DNA of 32,568 bases. Origin: Clostridia bacterium. GTDB taxonomy: Bacteria > Bacillota > Clostridia > Christensenellales > Aristaeellaceae. This document shows, piece after piece, positions 16,380-23,838 of the stretch (positions are counted from its first letter, which is position 1; each line of letters begins with the position of its first letter). The stretch is taken from positions 1 through 32,568 of the forward strand of contig JAFRFY010000006.1 of the NCBI GenBank assembly GCA_017434085.1, read 5' to 3'. A program made the translations under genes and the position numbers. The notes beneath the pieces are model-generated. The model was not told the origin of the DNA. It did not search any database and saw only the letters and a list, made by a program, of their open reading frames with translations.

Positions 16380-18074
16380 TCAGTCGCCGTCGGTTCTCGC
16401 GGCCTGCTCCCTCTGGATATCGGGGAAGTGGGAGAGCATGGGCTCTACCTTCGCGCCGCGGAAGGTGCGGTCGACGTAGTTCTTGGTGATCTTCATCACC
16501 ACGCCGGACAGCGCGATGACGCCGATCAGGTTGGGGATCATCATCATGCCGTTGAAGGTATCGGCCAGATCCCACGCCAGGTTGTCGCCCATCACCGCGC
16601 CGCCGAACACCAGCAGCACGAATATCACGCGATACGGTATGGTGCGCTTCTCGCCCAGCAGGTATTCCGCCGCGGTGGTGCCGTAGTGGCTCCAGCCCAG
16701 CACCGTGGAGAACGCGAACAGCATGACCGACACGGCCACGAACGCCGAGCCGATGAAGCCGAAGCGGATGTTGAACGCCGTGGAGACCAGGTTGGCCTTG
16801 CTCAGCGCCACGCCGTTGTACTCCGCCAGGGTCACGCCGGTGTTCAGGTCCACCAGGCCGGAGGACAGCACCGCGAAGGCGGTCAGCGTGCACACCACGA
16901 TGGTGTCCGCGAACACCTCAAAGATGCCCCACATGCCCTGCTGCACGGGCTCCCGCACGTTGGAGGAGGAGTGCACCATGACCGAGGAGCCGAGGCCCGC
17001 CTCGTTGGAGAACACGCCGCGCTTCATGCCCTGCTCGATGGCCAGCTTGATGCCGTAGCCGATCACGCCGCCGCCGGCCGCCTTGGCCGCGAAGGCGCCC
17101 TTGAAGATGGCCCCGAACACCGCGCCGATCTTGCCGATGTTGGTGAAGAATATGATCAGCGTGCCCAGGATGTACAGTATCACCATGAAGGGCACGATCT
17201 TCTCGGTCACCGAGGCGATGCGCTTCAGGCCGCCCACGACCACCAGGCCCACCATGACCATCACCACCACGCCGGTCACCCAGGTGGGCACGTGGAACAC
17301 GGTCTGCATGTTGCCGGAGATGGAGTTGACCTGCGTCATGTTGCCGATGCCGAAGGAGGCGATCAGGCAGAACAGGCTGAACAGCCACGCCAGCGCCTTG
17401 CCCACATGGTGCAGGCCGTTGTGGTCGCCCAGGCCGTCGCGCAGGTAGTACATCGCGCCGCCGGCCCACTCGCCCTTGGAGTTCTTGCGGCGGTAGTAGA
17501 TGCCCAGCACGTTCTCGGAGTAGTTGGTCATCATGCCGAAGAAGGCGATCACCCACATCCAGAACACCGCGCCGGGGCCGCCGACCATGATCGCGCCGGA
17601 CACGCCCACGATGTTGCCCGTGCCCACCGTGGCGGCCAGCGCCGTGCACAGGGACTGGAACTGGGAGATGGACTTGTCGGCGGTGTGGCCGGTGACGCGC
17701 TTGTCCGAGAACACCGCGCCGATGGTCTTCTTCATCCAGTGACCGATGTGGGTCAGCTGGAATACCTTGGTCAGAAGCGTCATCAAAATGCCCACGAACG
17801 CCAGCAGCACCAGCGCGGGAGGGCCCCACACGATGCCGTTGACGGTGCCGTTGACCTTCGCCACGCCGTCCAGGAAGCCGCCGGACTGCGCCTCGGCCGT
17901 CTCGATGGCGCCCTCCACCGCCTCGTTGACCTCCTCGGCGGTCTCCTCCACCGTCTCGACGAGCTCCGCCGCGGCGGATTCTGTAGCTTCGGATTCAGTA
18001 GCTGCGGGCTCCGCCAGCGCGACGATGCCAAACAGCAGCATCAGCGCCAGCAGCACCCCGATCAGTTTCTTCAT
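16380..18074 (-). CDS. Alanine/glycine:cation symporter (AGCS family) with exported acidic N-terminal extension
   Basis: A 564-residue sodium-coupled amino-acid symporter of the AGCS family. The canonical transporter starts near residue 78 (N-G-I-V-W-G-P-P) and shows the family segments A-A-T-V-G-T-G-N-I-V-G-V, G-G-P-G-A-V-F-W-M-W and S-N-E-A-G-L-G-S, with about ten to eleven hydrophobic helices. Ahead of it is an unusual ~70-residue head: a signal-peptide-like hydrophobic segment (1-20, ending A-L-A-E) and a Glu/Ala/Thr-rich, Lys-free acidic helix (about 22-62) that would lie outside the cell. Substrate is likely alanine or glycine (family knowledge). GGGAGGGG lies 5 nt before the ATG. It is a single-gene unit with its own promoter, a palindromic operator region and a terminator. 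Confidence 0.93.
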   Translation of the reverse strand: MKKLIGVLLALMLLFGIVALAEPAATESEATESAAAELVETVEETAEEVNEAVEGAIETAEAQSGGFLDGVAKVNGTVNGIVWGPPALVLLAFVGILMTLLTKVFQLTHIGHWMKKTIGAVFSDKRVTGHTADKSISQFQSLCTALAATVGTGNIVGVSGAIMVGGPGAVFWMWVIAFFGMMTNYSENVLGIYYRRKNSKGEWAGGAMYYLRDGLGDHNGLHHVGKALAWLFSLFCLIASFGIGNMTQVNSISGNMQTVFHVPTWVTGVVVMVMVGLVVVGGLKRIASVTEKIVPFMVILYILGTLIIFFTNIGKIGAVFGAIFKGAFAAKAAGGGVIGYGIKLAIEQGMKRGVFSNEAGLGSSVMVHSSSNVREPVQQGMWGIFEVFADTIVVCTLTAFAVLSSGLVDLNTGVTLAEYNGVALSKANLVSTAFNIRFGFIGSAFVAVSVMLFAFSTVLGWSHYGTTAAEYLLGEKRTIPYRVIFVLLVFGGAVMGDNLAWDLADTFNGMMMIPNLIGVIALSGVVMKITKNYVDRTFRGAKVEPMLSHFPDIQREQAARTDGD

Positions 18075-18130
18075 GGTAACCCCTCCCGTTGGTGTTCTTC
18101 GGCGTCGCCTGCAATCCGCACGCGCGGTTT

Positions 18131-18201
18131 ATTCATATTTCAGCGATGCCGGAAACATTCATACGTTAATATGAATATTGTAAACAATTATATATTCATA
18201 T
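18131..18201. promoter_or_regulatory. Multiple ATTCATA half-sites: operator candidate for the symporter
   Basis: Four ATTCATA/TATGAAT half-sites occur in 70 bp of AT-rich leader: 18131-18137, 18157-18163, 18170-18176 (inverted) and 18194-18200. Two pair as a 7 bp inverted repeat with a 6 bp gap (18157-18176), and ATATGAATAT (18169-18178) pairs with ATATTCATAT (18192-18201) across 13 bp, straddling the -10 and likely start site. Inside the latter is a near-palindrome ATTGTAAACAAT. A repressor bound here would occlude the polymerase. Confidence 0.5.
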
Positions 18202-18215
18202 TTTTATCGTGTCAA
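18187..18215 (-). promoter_or_regulatory. Sigma-A promoter of the AGCS symporter
   Basis: On the minus strand TTGACA (18210-18215), 17 bp spacer and TATAAT (18187-18192) are both perfect consensus. The transcript would carry a leader of about 105 nt containing the inverted repeats. Confidence 0.88.
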
Positions 18216-18260
18216 TCGCGTTTCAGCATATTAACGTGATGATTACAACGGGGCTGGGGG

Positions 18261-18288
18261 GCGTAAATCCGTGAACCGGGATTTACGC
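18261..18288 (-). terminator. Stem-loop overlapping the DUF4867-like stop codon
   Basis: A perfect 10 bp stem (18261-18270 with 18279-18288) with an 8 nt loop includes the TAA stop codon. The minus-strand sequence after it is C-rich rather than U-rich, so it may protect the mRNA end or act as a weak terminator. Confidence 0.45.
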
Positions 18289-18909
18289 GATGTCGATGTT
18301 CACGCCCTTTAAGCCGATGTGCGCGCCGCCCTTGGCCTCGTCGGACTCCGGATGGGCCAGCAGCCACTTGTTGCGGGCGGTCATCCACCTGTCCTCCTCG
18401 CAGGCGGGGGTGAAGTCGGGCACGGCGGTGTTGGTGCCCTTGGGCAGCACCACGGCGGTGCGGAAGCCGGCCCCGGCGTCCACATGGCAGGGCGCGTAGT
18501 GCAGCGAGGTGGCGTAGACCTCCACCGGCACGCCGGCGGGCACGCGGAAGGCCTTGACCAGGGCGGTGTCCACCACGCCGTCCACGATGTCGTCCTCGCG
18601 GGCCAGCAGCAGCACGAAGTCGTGGGTGCCCAGGTTGATCTCGCTGTCGCGGTGGTACTCCAGGCAGTTGAGCTTGGTGTTGCGGCCCCAGCACATGCCC
18701 AGCTGGATCGGCATGCCGCCGTAGCCGCGGTTCTCAAAGTCCTTGTAGATCGCGCAGGCCTCCAGCGAGGCGATGCCCGGCTCGTAGGCCACGCCGCGCT
18801 CCGGCAGGTCGATCTTCATCATGGCGTCCAGAAGCTCCCGGGTGTCGTAGCCCTCCAGCACCTTGCCATAGGGCTTGAATTCGGTGTCGTAAACGGAATA
18901 GAACTTCAT
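18283..18909 (-). CDS. DUF4867-like cupin-fold family protein
   Basis: A 208-residue soluble protein without signal peptide. The sequence resembles the DUF4867 family: an N-terminal F-K-P-Y-G-K-V-L segment, a central strand-rich stretch with G-x-C-W-G-R-N-x-K-L-N-C-L-E-Y-H-R-D-S-E, and a later L-H-Y-A-P-C-H-V motif. His and Glu residues in the central region (Y-H-R-D-S-E-I-N-L-G) are spaced like the metal ligands of cupins, but the fold is inferred. No reaction is established; members are often found in sugar-metabolism loci, and here no such neighbours exist. AAAGGAG lies 8 nt before the ATG, and a promoter at 18946-18974 makes this a separate transcription unit. Confidence 0.66.
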   Translation of the reverse strand: MKFYSVYDTEFKPYGKVLEGYDTRELLDAMMKIDLPERGVAYEPGIASLEACAIYKDFENRGYGGMPIQLGMCWGRNTKLNCLEYHRDSEINLGTHDFVLLLAREDDIVDGVVDTALVKAFRVPAGVPVEVYATSLHYAPCHVDAGAGFRTAVVLPKGTNTAVPDFTPACEEDRWMTARNKWLLAHPESDEAKGGAHIGLKGVNIDIA

Positions 18910-18945
18910 GTCGCTCGCTCCTTTGCGTTAAAATTTCTGTACTAT

Positions 18946-18974
18946 ATGATAGCACATTCCCCCGGTTTTTACAA
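18946..18974 (-). promoter_or_regulatory. Sigma-A promoter of the DUF4867-like gene
   Basis: On the minus strand TTGTAA (18969-18974), a 17 bp spacer and TATCAT (18946-18951), 36 bp before the start codon and just downstream of the terminator of the secreted-protein gene. Confidence 0.7.
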
Positions 18975-18984
18975 TAAGGAAATA

Positions 18985-19017
18985 TACAAAGCGCCGGGCC
19001 CGCGTGGAGCCCGGCGC
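18985..19017 (-). terminator. Intrinsic terminator of the acidic secreted protein gene
   Basis: On the minus strand a 9 bp GC stem (18991-18999 with 19009-19017) with a 9 nt loop is followed by TTTGTATATTT, 15 bp after the stop codon. Confidence 0.75.
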
Positions 19018-19032
19018 GATGAACACGACCGG

Positions 19033-20946
19033 TCAGAAGGTCATGGTGGAGAGCATGTGGGCGATGTCGTCGATGGTCAGGTCGTTTCCGCTGGGGAACA
19101 CGCTGACGACCGTCTTGCCGTCGTCCATGTTGTACATGCTGTAGCCGTCGCCGACCTCCTCGTTGAGCACGCTGCCCTCGAGGGGGTGGTAGCTGCCGTC
19201 GGGGCTGAGGATGTAGTGGTTGATGCCCGACGTGCCGTAGGAGGCGGAGATGTCTATGAACACGCTCTGGCCGTTGGCGGCGTTGACCAGCGTGCAGTTG
19301 GCGTCCTGGTACTCCTCGTCCACGTTGGTCTCCTGCACCGCGTAGCCCTCGGGCAGCCAGCCGAAGCTGGGTTCGCGGATGACGGTCTTTTCGGCGTCCT
19401 CGCCGGGCGCGGGTTCGTCGGCGTCCTCCGGCAGGATGTCCCCCGCCGCGTCGGCGACGTCCCCGCCCACCGTCTCAAGGGCCGCCTGGCCCATGGCGAT
19501 CAGCTTCTGCACGCTCTCGTCGGAATACAGCTTCATGGCGTCCGCGCTGACGCCCGACAGCAGGGCGGCGGGATCGAAGTCGTCCAGCCCCACGGCCGCG
19601 TCGGCGTCGATGCGCGCCTCGATGGGATCGTCGTTCAGCGCGACGTCGAGGTCGAAGCCGTAGGTATCCGCGCCGACGCTCACTTCGCCGGACACCTGGT
19701 AGTCGCCGTCGCCGTCGGACAGCGTGCCGTCCACGGAGAAGTCCGCGTGCAGGCCCTCCTCCGCCACGTCCATGCTGTAGACGAGGGACTCCGCGGCGGT
19801 GCGGGTGTCCGCCTCGTAGTTGCGGTCAAAGTCCATGGTGAAGAAGAAGGCGTCCTCCGCGTCGCCCTCGCCGTCGGGCGCCGCTTCCTCCTCCGCGCCC
19901 TCGTCCATGGGCGCCTCCGCCTCGACGGTCTCTGGGGCCGCGTCAGCCTCTGGGGCGGCGTTCTCAGAGGTGTCGCCGGTGGGATTGGCGGACACGGTCA
20001 GCGTCAGCTGGAGGTCGTCGTCGGCCTGGGTGGATTCCATGTACATCTCCACCGCCAGGTCGTCCACGTTGAAGGCGCCGTTCATCTCGGCGCTCTTCTC
20101 ATCGCCGTTTTTCACGCCGTGGACCACGAACTCCAGGGGCGTCTCCACGCCCGGCACGGCGAAGCGCACGATCACGTCGCTGACGTTCAGGCCGTCCTCG
20201 GAGATGGCCTCGTTGACGTGCATGCTCACCTCGCCGAACTTCTCCATCAGCGCCGCGAAGCTGTCCATGCCCCGCAGGCCGGAGTCCTCGGGCAGGGCGC
20301 CGAGCAGCTTGAAGTACACCGCGGCGTAGCGGGAGAGCGCCTCGTCCGAGGCGTACACGGCGTCGGTCAGCGCGCCGATCTGCGCGGCGGTCACGTCGTA
20401 CTCGTAGTTCATCACATCGACGGTCCTGTCGTCGTAGGCCAGCGTGCCGGGGGTGCCCTCGCCGCGGTCGATCATGTCGTCATACAGGGCGTCGGCCTTC
20501 TGCTGGATGGCCCGCATGGCCTCCGGATCGCCCATCAGCCGGATGATGTCGCCGTAGGCGCCGATATAATCGCCCATCAGCGCGAAGATCGCCGCGCCGT
20601 CCTCGTCCAGACCCAGGCCGTCGAGCATGGCGTCGATGTGCGCGCTGTCGATTTTGAGCGTCACATGGCTGTTGTCACTGAGCACCAGTATGCCGTTTTC
20701 GTCCGCCTGGGCCTGGAAGGGCAGGCAGACGTCGTCGCCGCTGCCGACGAAGAAATCCACCACGGCCTTCGCGCCGTCGGTCATCACGCCCAGGGAGGCG
20801 TAGGGCGTCAGGGCGACCTCCTCGTCGTTGTGCCGCACCACCAGATTGCTCAGTTGAAGTGTGCGGGACGCCGGCTCCGCCACCGGCGCGGTTGCGCCCG
20901 TGAACAGCATCGCCAGGCTCACCAGTATCGCAAGCAAATTTGTCAT
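19033..20946 (-). CDS. Large acidic secreted protein with DUF4367-like C-terminal domain
   Basis: A 637-residue protein of unknown function. Residues 1-20 are a signal peptide (hydrophobic core, A-T-A near the cleavage site; no lipobox Cys). The mature protein is strikingly rich in Asp and Glu, with few Lys/Arg, and consists mainly of alternating strand-like segments. A disordered Glu/Ala/Pro linker near residues 343-390 splits a beta-rich middle region. The last ~110 residues begin F-G-W-L-P-E-G-Y, the typical opening of DUF4367-type domains seen at the end of extracytoplasmic proteins. No catalytic motif or transmembrane anchor is visible. The ATG at 20946 follows AGGAGG by 8 nt; an upstream in-frame extension runs through the promoter. 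It is transcribed alone. Confidence 0.8.
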   Translation of the reverse strand: MTNLLAILVSLAMLFTGATAPVAEPASRTLQLSNLVVRHNDEEVALTPYASLGVMTDGAKAVVDFFVGSGDDVCLPFQAQADENGILVLSDNSHVTLKIDSAHIDAMLDGLGLDEDGAAIFALMGDYIGAYGDIIRLMGDPEAMRAIQQKADALYDDMIDRGEGTPGTLAYDDRTVDVMNYEYDVTAAQIGALTDAVYASDEALSRYAAVYFKLLGALPEDSGLRGMDSFAALMEKFGEVSMHVNEAISEDGLNVSDVIVRFAVPGVETPLEFVVHGVKNGDEKSAEMNGAFNVDDLAVEMYMESTQADDDLQLTLTVSANPTGDTSENAAPEADAAPETVEAEAPMDEGAEEEAAPDGEGDAEDAFFFTMDFDRNYEADTRTAAESLVYSMDVAEEGLHADFSVDGTLSDGDGDYQVSGEVSVGADTYGFDLDVALNDDPIEARIDADAAVGLDDFDPAALLSGVSADAMKLYSDESVQKLIAMGQAALETVGGDVADAAGDILPEDADEPAPGEDAEKTVIREPSFGWLPEGYAVQETNVDEEYQDANCTLVNAANGQSVFIDISASYGTSGINHYILSPDGSYHPLEGSVLNEEVGDGYSMYNMDDGKTVVSVFPSGNDLTIDDIAHMLSTMTF

Positions 20947-20992
20947 GGTTTTATCCTCCTGTGTTTTTTGCGCTTGGGTTCGCCGTGCCCCT

Positions 20993-21021
20993 ATATTAGC
21001 ATTTTTCCCGCCGCCGCGCAA
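20993..21021 (-). promoter_or_regulatory. Promoter of the acidic secreted protein gene
   Basis: On the minus strand TTGCGC (21016-21021), a 17 bp spacer ending in an extended -10 TGC, and TAATAT (20993-20998). The hexamers are imperfect, but the TG extension supports it. Confidence 0.55.
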
Positions 21022-21106
21022 CGCCTTTCGGCTGAAATATCCGTTTTCGGCCTCCATTTGTCACGATTTCGGCCCCAAATACGCCGCGTTAAATCCTATG
21101 GATCGT

Positions 21107-21178
21107 GTCGGATATACTTGACCCGGGAGGGCGCATGTGCTACAATAATCCTGACCTGAGAAGTCGGAATTTGTCGGA
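21107..21178 (+). promoter_or_regulatory. rrf2-nifS-nifU promoter with GTCGGA repeats (candidate Rrf2 operator)
   Basis: TTGACC (21118-21123), a 17 bp spacer and TACAAT (21141-21146) form a good sigma-A promoter. GTCGGA occurs at 21107-21112 just before the -35 and again at 21163-21168 and 21173-21178 in the leader, the last two exactly one helical turn apart. Rrf2/IscR-type regulators normally autoregulate such operons, so these may be its sites (inference; the promoter itself is more certain). Confidence 0.65.
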
Positions 21179-21201
21179 CGCGCCGGAGGGAGGGAGCGGT
21201 C

Positions 21202-21636
21202 ATGAAGCTGTCCACGCGGGGACGCTACGGCATCCACGCCATGTACGACCTGGCGGCGCACGCCGGGGACGGGCCGGTGCCGATCAAGGCGATATCGGAG
21301 CGGCAGGCGGTGCCGGAGGCGTATCTGGAGCAGCTGATGGCGGTTTTGAAGCGCGCGGGCCTGGTGCGGAGCACCCGCGGAGCCCAGGGCGGCTACGCGC
21401 TGTCCCGCCCGGCGAGCGAGATCAGCGTGGGCGAGATCCTCCGGGCGCTGGAGGGCGGCCTCAACCTGGTGGACTGCCTCACGGAGGAGGACGCCTGCGG
21501 CAAGGCGTGCGCGTGCCCGTCGCGCATCGTATACCGAAAGCTGCGGGACGGCCTGAACCGGCTGGCCGACGGCATCACGCTCCAGGATATGATCGAGGAC
21601 TATCAGCGCGAACGCGCAGGAGGCATACAGGTATGA
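21202..21636 (+). CDS. Rrf2-family transcriptional regulator (IscR-like)
   Basis: A 144-residue Rrf2-family winged-helix regulator. The start [10 protein letters not shown] is the family hallmark; the recognition helix lies around residues 36-60, followed by the R-G-A-Q-G-G-Y wing. Four cysteines, C92, C99, C103 and C105, sit where IscR-type members ligate a [2Fe-2S] cluster, so cluster sensing is likely; three are normally needed. GGAGGGAG lies upstream of the ATG. The stop codon overlaps the nifS start (ATGA), so regulator and desulfurase are co-translated. Placement ahead of nifS and nifU supports control of Fe-S cluster assembly; CymR-like control of cysteine metabolism is the alternative. 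Confidence 0.93.
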   Translation: MKLSTRGRYGIHAMYDLAAHAGDGPVPIKAISERQAVPEAYLEQLMAVLKRAGLVRSTRGAQGGYALSRPASEISVGEILRALEGGLNLVDCLTEEDACGKACACPSRIVYRKLRDGLNRLADGITLQDMIEDYQRERAGGIQV

Positions 21637-22811
21637 AGGTATACATGGACAACGGCGCCACCACCCGGGTCACCGAGCCGGTCATGGCGGCGATGCAGCC
21701 CTATTTCTGCGAAATCTTCGGAAACCCGTCGTCGTTCCACACGGCGGGGCGGGAGTCCCGCCGGGCGGTGGAGGCGGCCCGCGCCCAGGTGGCGAAGGCC
21801 ATCGGCGCCGAGCCGCGGGAGATCTACTTCACCGGCTGCGGCACCGAGGCGGACAACTGGGCCATCCGCGGCACGGCCTATGCCAACGTCAAAAAGGGGA
21901 AGCACATCATCACCACCAACTTCGAGCACCACGCGGTGCTGCACACCTGCGCCCAGCTCGAGAAGGAGGGCTTCGAGGTCACCTACCTGCCGGTGGATCA
22001 GTACGGCCTGATCACCCCGGAGCAGCTGGAGGCGGCCATCCGCCCGGACACGGTGCTGGTGACCGTCATGACCGCCAACAACGAGATCGGCACCGTCGAG
22101 CCCATCCCCGAGCTGGCGGCGGTGGCGAAAAAGCACGGCGTGCTATTTCACACCGACGCGGTGCAGGCCATCGGCCACGTGAAGATCGACGTGCACGCGC
22201 AGAACATCGACATGCTGTCCATGTCCGGCCACAAGTTCCACGCCCCCAAGGGCATCGGCGCGCTGTACATCAAACAGGGCGTGCGGCTTCAACCGCTGAT
22301 GCAGGGCGGCGCGCAGGAGCGCGGCCAGCGGCCCGGCACCGAAAACCTGGCGGGCATCGTGGGTCTGGGGAAGGCCATCGAGCTGGCCACCGCCGATATC
22401 GACGCCAAGGCCGCAAAGATGCGCGCCATACGCGACCACATGATCGACCGCATCTTAAATGAGATCCCCTACGCCCGGCTCAACGGCCACCCCACGCAGC
22501 GCATGTGCGGCAACGTGAACGTGTCCTTCCAGTTCATCGAGGGCGAGGGCATGCTGATCCACCTGGACATGAAGGGCATCGCGGCCTCCTCCGGCTCCGC
22601 CTGCACCTCCGGCTCCCTGGACCCCAGCCACGTGCTGCTGGCCATCGGCCTGCCCCACGAGATCGCCCACGGCTCCCTGCGCCTGAGCCTCTGCGAGGAA
22701 AACACCATGGAGGAAGCCGACTACGTGGTGGACAGCCTGGTGGAGATCGTCGCGCGGCTGCGCGCGATGTCCCCGCTTTACGATGATTTCCTCGCTTCAC
22801 AGAAGAATTAG
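21633..22811 (+). CDS. nifS: Cysteine desulfurase (NifS/IscS family)
   Basis: A 392-residue class V aminotransferase-fold PLP enzyme that takes sulfur from L-cysteine as a protein-bound persulfide for Fe-S cluster assembly. Visible features: Y-M-D-N-G-A-T-T at the N-terminus, catalytic His100 in F-E-H-H, PLP-binding Asp175 in H-T-D-A-V-Q, Schiff-base Lys201 in S-G-H-K-F-H, and persulfide Cys324 in S-S-G-S-A-C-T-S-G, the group I long loop. The ATG at 21633 overlaps the rrf2 stop by 4 nt and follows AGGAGG by 9 nt; a longer frame that includes the rrf2 region is rejected. The stop codon lies inside the GGAATTA repeat that separates it from nifU. Confidence 0.96.
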   Translation: MKVYMDNGATTRVTEPVMAAMQPYFCEIFGNPSSFHTAGRESRRAVEAARAQVAKAIGAEPREIYFTGCGTEADNWAIRGTAYANVKKGKHIITTNFEHHAVLHTCAQLEKEGFEVTYLPVDQYGLITPEQLEAAIRPDTVLVTVMTANNEIGTVEPIPELAAVAKKHGVLFHTDAVQAIGHVKIDVHAQNIDMLSMSGHKFHAPKGIGALYIKQGVRLQPLMQGGAQERGQRPGTENLAGIVGLGKAIELATADIDAKAAKMRAIRDHMIDRILNEIPYARLNGHPTQRMCGNVNVSFQFIEGEGMLIHLDMKGIAASSGSACTSGSLDPSHVLLAIGLPHEIAHGSLRLSLCEENTMEEADYVVDSLVEIVARLRAMSPLYDDFLASQKN

Positions 22812-22916
22812 GAATTAGGAGTGAGGAATTAGGAATTATAGAATGTTGCTGCCGCCGTTTCTGTTAACGTGGCAGTCGGCACTCAATTCCTAATTCCTAA
22901 TTCCTAATTCCTCACT
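22807..22916. repeat. GGAATTA-repeat inverted element between nifS and nifU
   Basis: Left arm of AATTAGGAATTAGG-type units (22807-22843) and right arm of the inverse units (22884-22916). At least 18 bp, 22821-22838 with 22898-22915, pair perfectly and could form a long hairpin around a ~45 nt centre. It has no coding capacity. Such GAATTAGGAATTAG arrays are familiar dispersed repeats in Firmicute genomes. Sitting inside an operon, it may limit read-through or adjust the nifS:nifU ratio. Confidence 0.85.
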
Positions 22917-22951
22917 CTCCATTAACAACCGACCGAAGGGAGACTATACAC

Positions 22952-23374
22952 ATGGAATACACCGAGCAGGTCATGGACCACTTCATGAACCCCCGCAACA
23001 TGGGCGAGATGGCGGACCCCAGCGGCGTGGGCACCGTGGGCAACGCCAAGTGCGGCGACATCATGCGCATCTACATCAAGGTGGAAAACGACGTCATCAC
23101 CGACGTGAAGTTCAAGACCTTCGGCTGCGGCGCGGCCATCGCCACCTCCAGCAAGGCCACCGAGATCGTCAAGGGCATGACCCTGGAGGAGGCCGAGAAG
23201 GTCACCAACAAGATGGTCATGGAGGCCCTGGGCGGGCTGCCGCCGATCAAGGTGCACTGCTCCGTGCTGGCCGAGGAGGCCCTGCACGCCGCCATACAGG
23301 ACTACCGCGAGCGCCTCGCAAAGGGCCTGCCCCCGGTGACCGAGCCGGACGACGCGGACGTGAAGTACGTATGA
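22952..23374 (+). CDS. nifU: Fe-S cluster assembly scaffold protein (NifU/IscU-like)
   Basis: A 140-residue IscU/NifU N-terminal-type scaffold, on which [2Fe-2S] clusters are built before transfer to target proteins. The three cluster cysteines are C34 (C-G-D, with the stabilizing Asp36), C59 (F-G-C-G-A-A) and C103 (V-H-C-S-V-L). The N-terminal start with N-P-R-N-M-G is typical. The zinc-type SufU insertion is not obvious, so it belongs with the NifU-like group. AGGGAG lies 9 nt before the ATG. The stop overlaps the GNAT start (ATGA). Although preceded by a 140 bp gap containing an inverted repeat, no separate promoter was seen, so it is likely served by the rrf2 promoter. Confidence 0.95.
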   Translation: MEYTEQVMDHFMNPRNMGEMADPSGVGTVGNAKCGDIMRIYIKVENDVITDVKFKTFGCGAAIATSSKATEIVKGMTLEEAEKVTNKMVMEALGGLPPIKVHCSVLAEEALHAAIQDYRERLAKGLPPVTEPDDADVKYV

Positions 23375-23820
23375 GCGACGTGTTTATCCGCCCTATGCGC
23401 CCGGAGGACTACGACGCGGTGTACGCGCTGTGGATGTCCAGCCCCAACATGGGCTTCAATAATCTGGACGATTCCCGCGAGGGCATCGGGCGCTTCCTGC
23501 GCCGCAACCCGGACACCTGCTTCGTCGCCCTCACAGACTGCGGCCTGGCAGGCGTGATCCTGGCGGGCCAGGACGGCCGCAGGGGCTACATCTACCACAT
23601 GGCCGTGGCGGAGACCTGCCGCCGACAGGGCGTCGGCACGGCCCTGCTCGACCGCTGCCTCGACGCGCTGAAAAAGGAAGGCATCCACAAGGTCGCCCTG
23701 CTGGTGTTCAAGTACAATGAAGCGGGCAACGCCTTCTGGGAAAGGCAGGGCTTCACCGTCCGCGAGGACGTCGCCTACCGCAACCGGGAATTGACAAAGC
23801 TCATACGCATCGACACCTGA
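23371..23820 (+). CDS. GNAT-family N-acetyltransferase
   Basis: A 149-residue single-domain GNAT fold enzyme, which transfers acetyl from acetyl-CoA to an amine. Acetyl-CoA binding motif A is visible as M-A-V-x-x-x-C-R-R-Q-G-V-G-T-A-L-L (about 77-93), and the C-terminal N-E-A-G-N-A-F-W-E-R-Q-G-F stretch is typical of RimI-like and small-molecule acetyltransferases. Substrate is not predictable. The ATG overlaps the nifU stop codon, without its own strong ribosome-binding site, indicating translational coupling. A longer upstream frame overlaps nifU and is rejected. Its presence between nifU and hflX is probably operon sharing rather than a role in Fe-S assembly. Confidence 0.9.
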   Translation: MSDVFIRPMRPEDYDAVYALWMSSPNMGFNNLDDSREGIGRFLRRNPDTCFVALTDCGLAGVILAGQDGRRGYIYHMAVAETCRRQGVGTALLDRCLDALKKEGIHKVALLVFKYNEAGNAFWERQGFTVREDVAYRNRELTKLIRIDT

Positions 23821-23838
23821 CAAACGGGAGGACAACAC

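Noticed and set aside
16332-18239. A 635-residue plus-strand frame opposite the AGCS symporter
   Set aside because: His/Asp-rich low-complexity translation, antisense to a clear transporter and crossing its terminator and promoter.
18319-21159. A 946-residue plus-strand frame opposite the secreted-protein and DUF4867-like genes
   Set aside because: It is antisense to two well-supported genes with ribosome-binding sites, and its composition (His/Val/Gly/Arg rich) is typical of shadow frames in GC-rich DNA.
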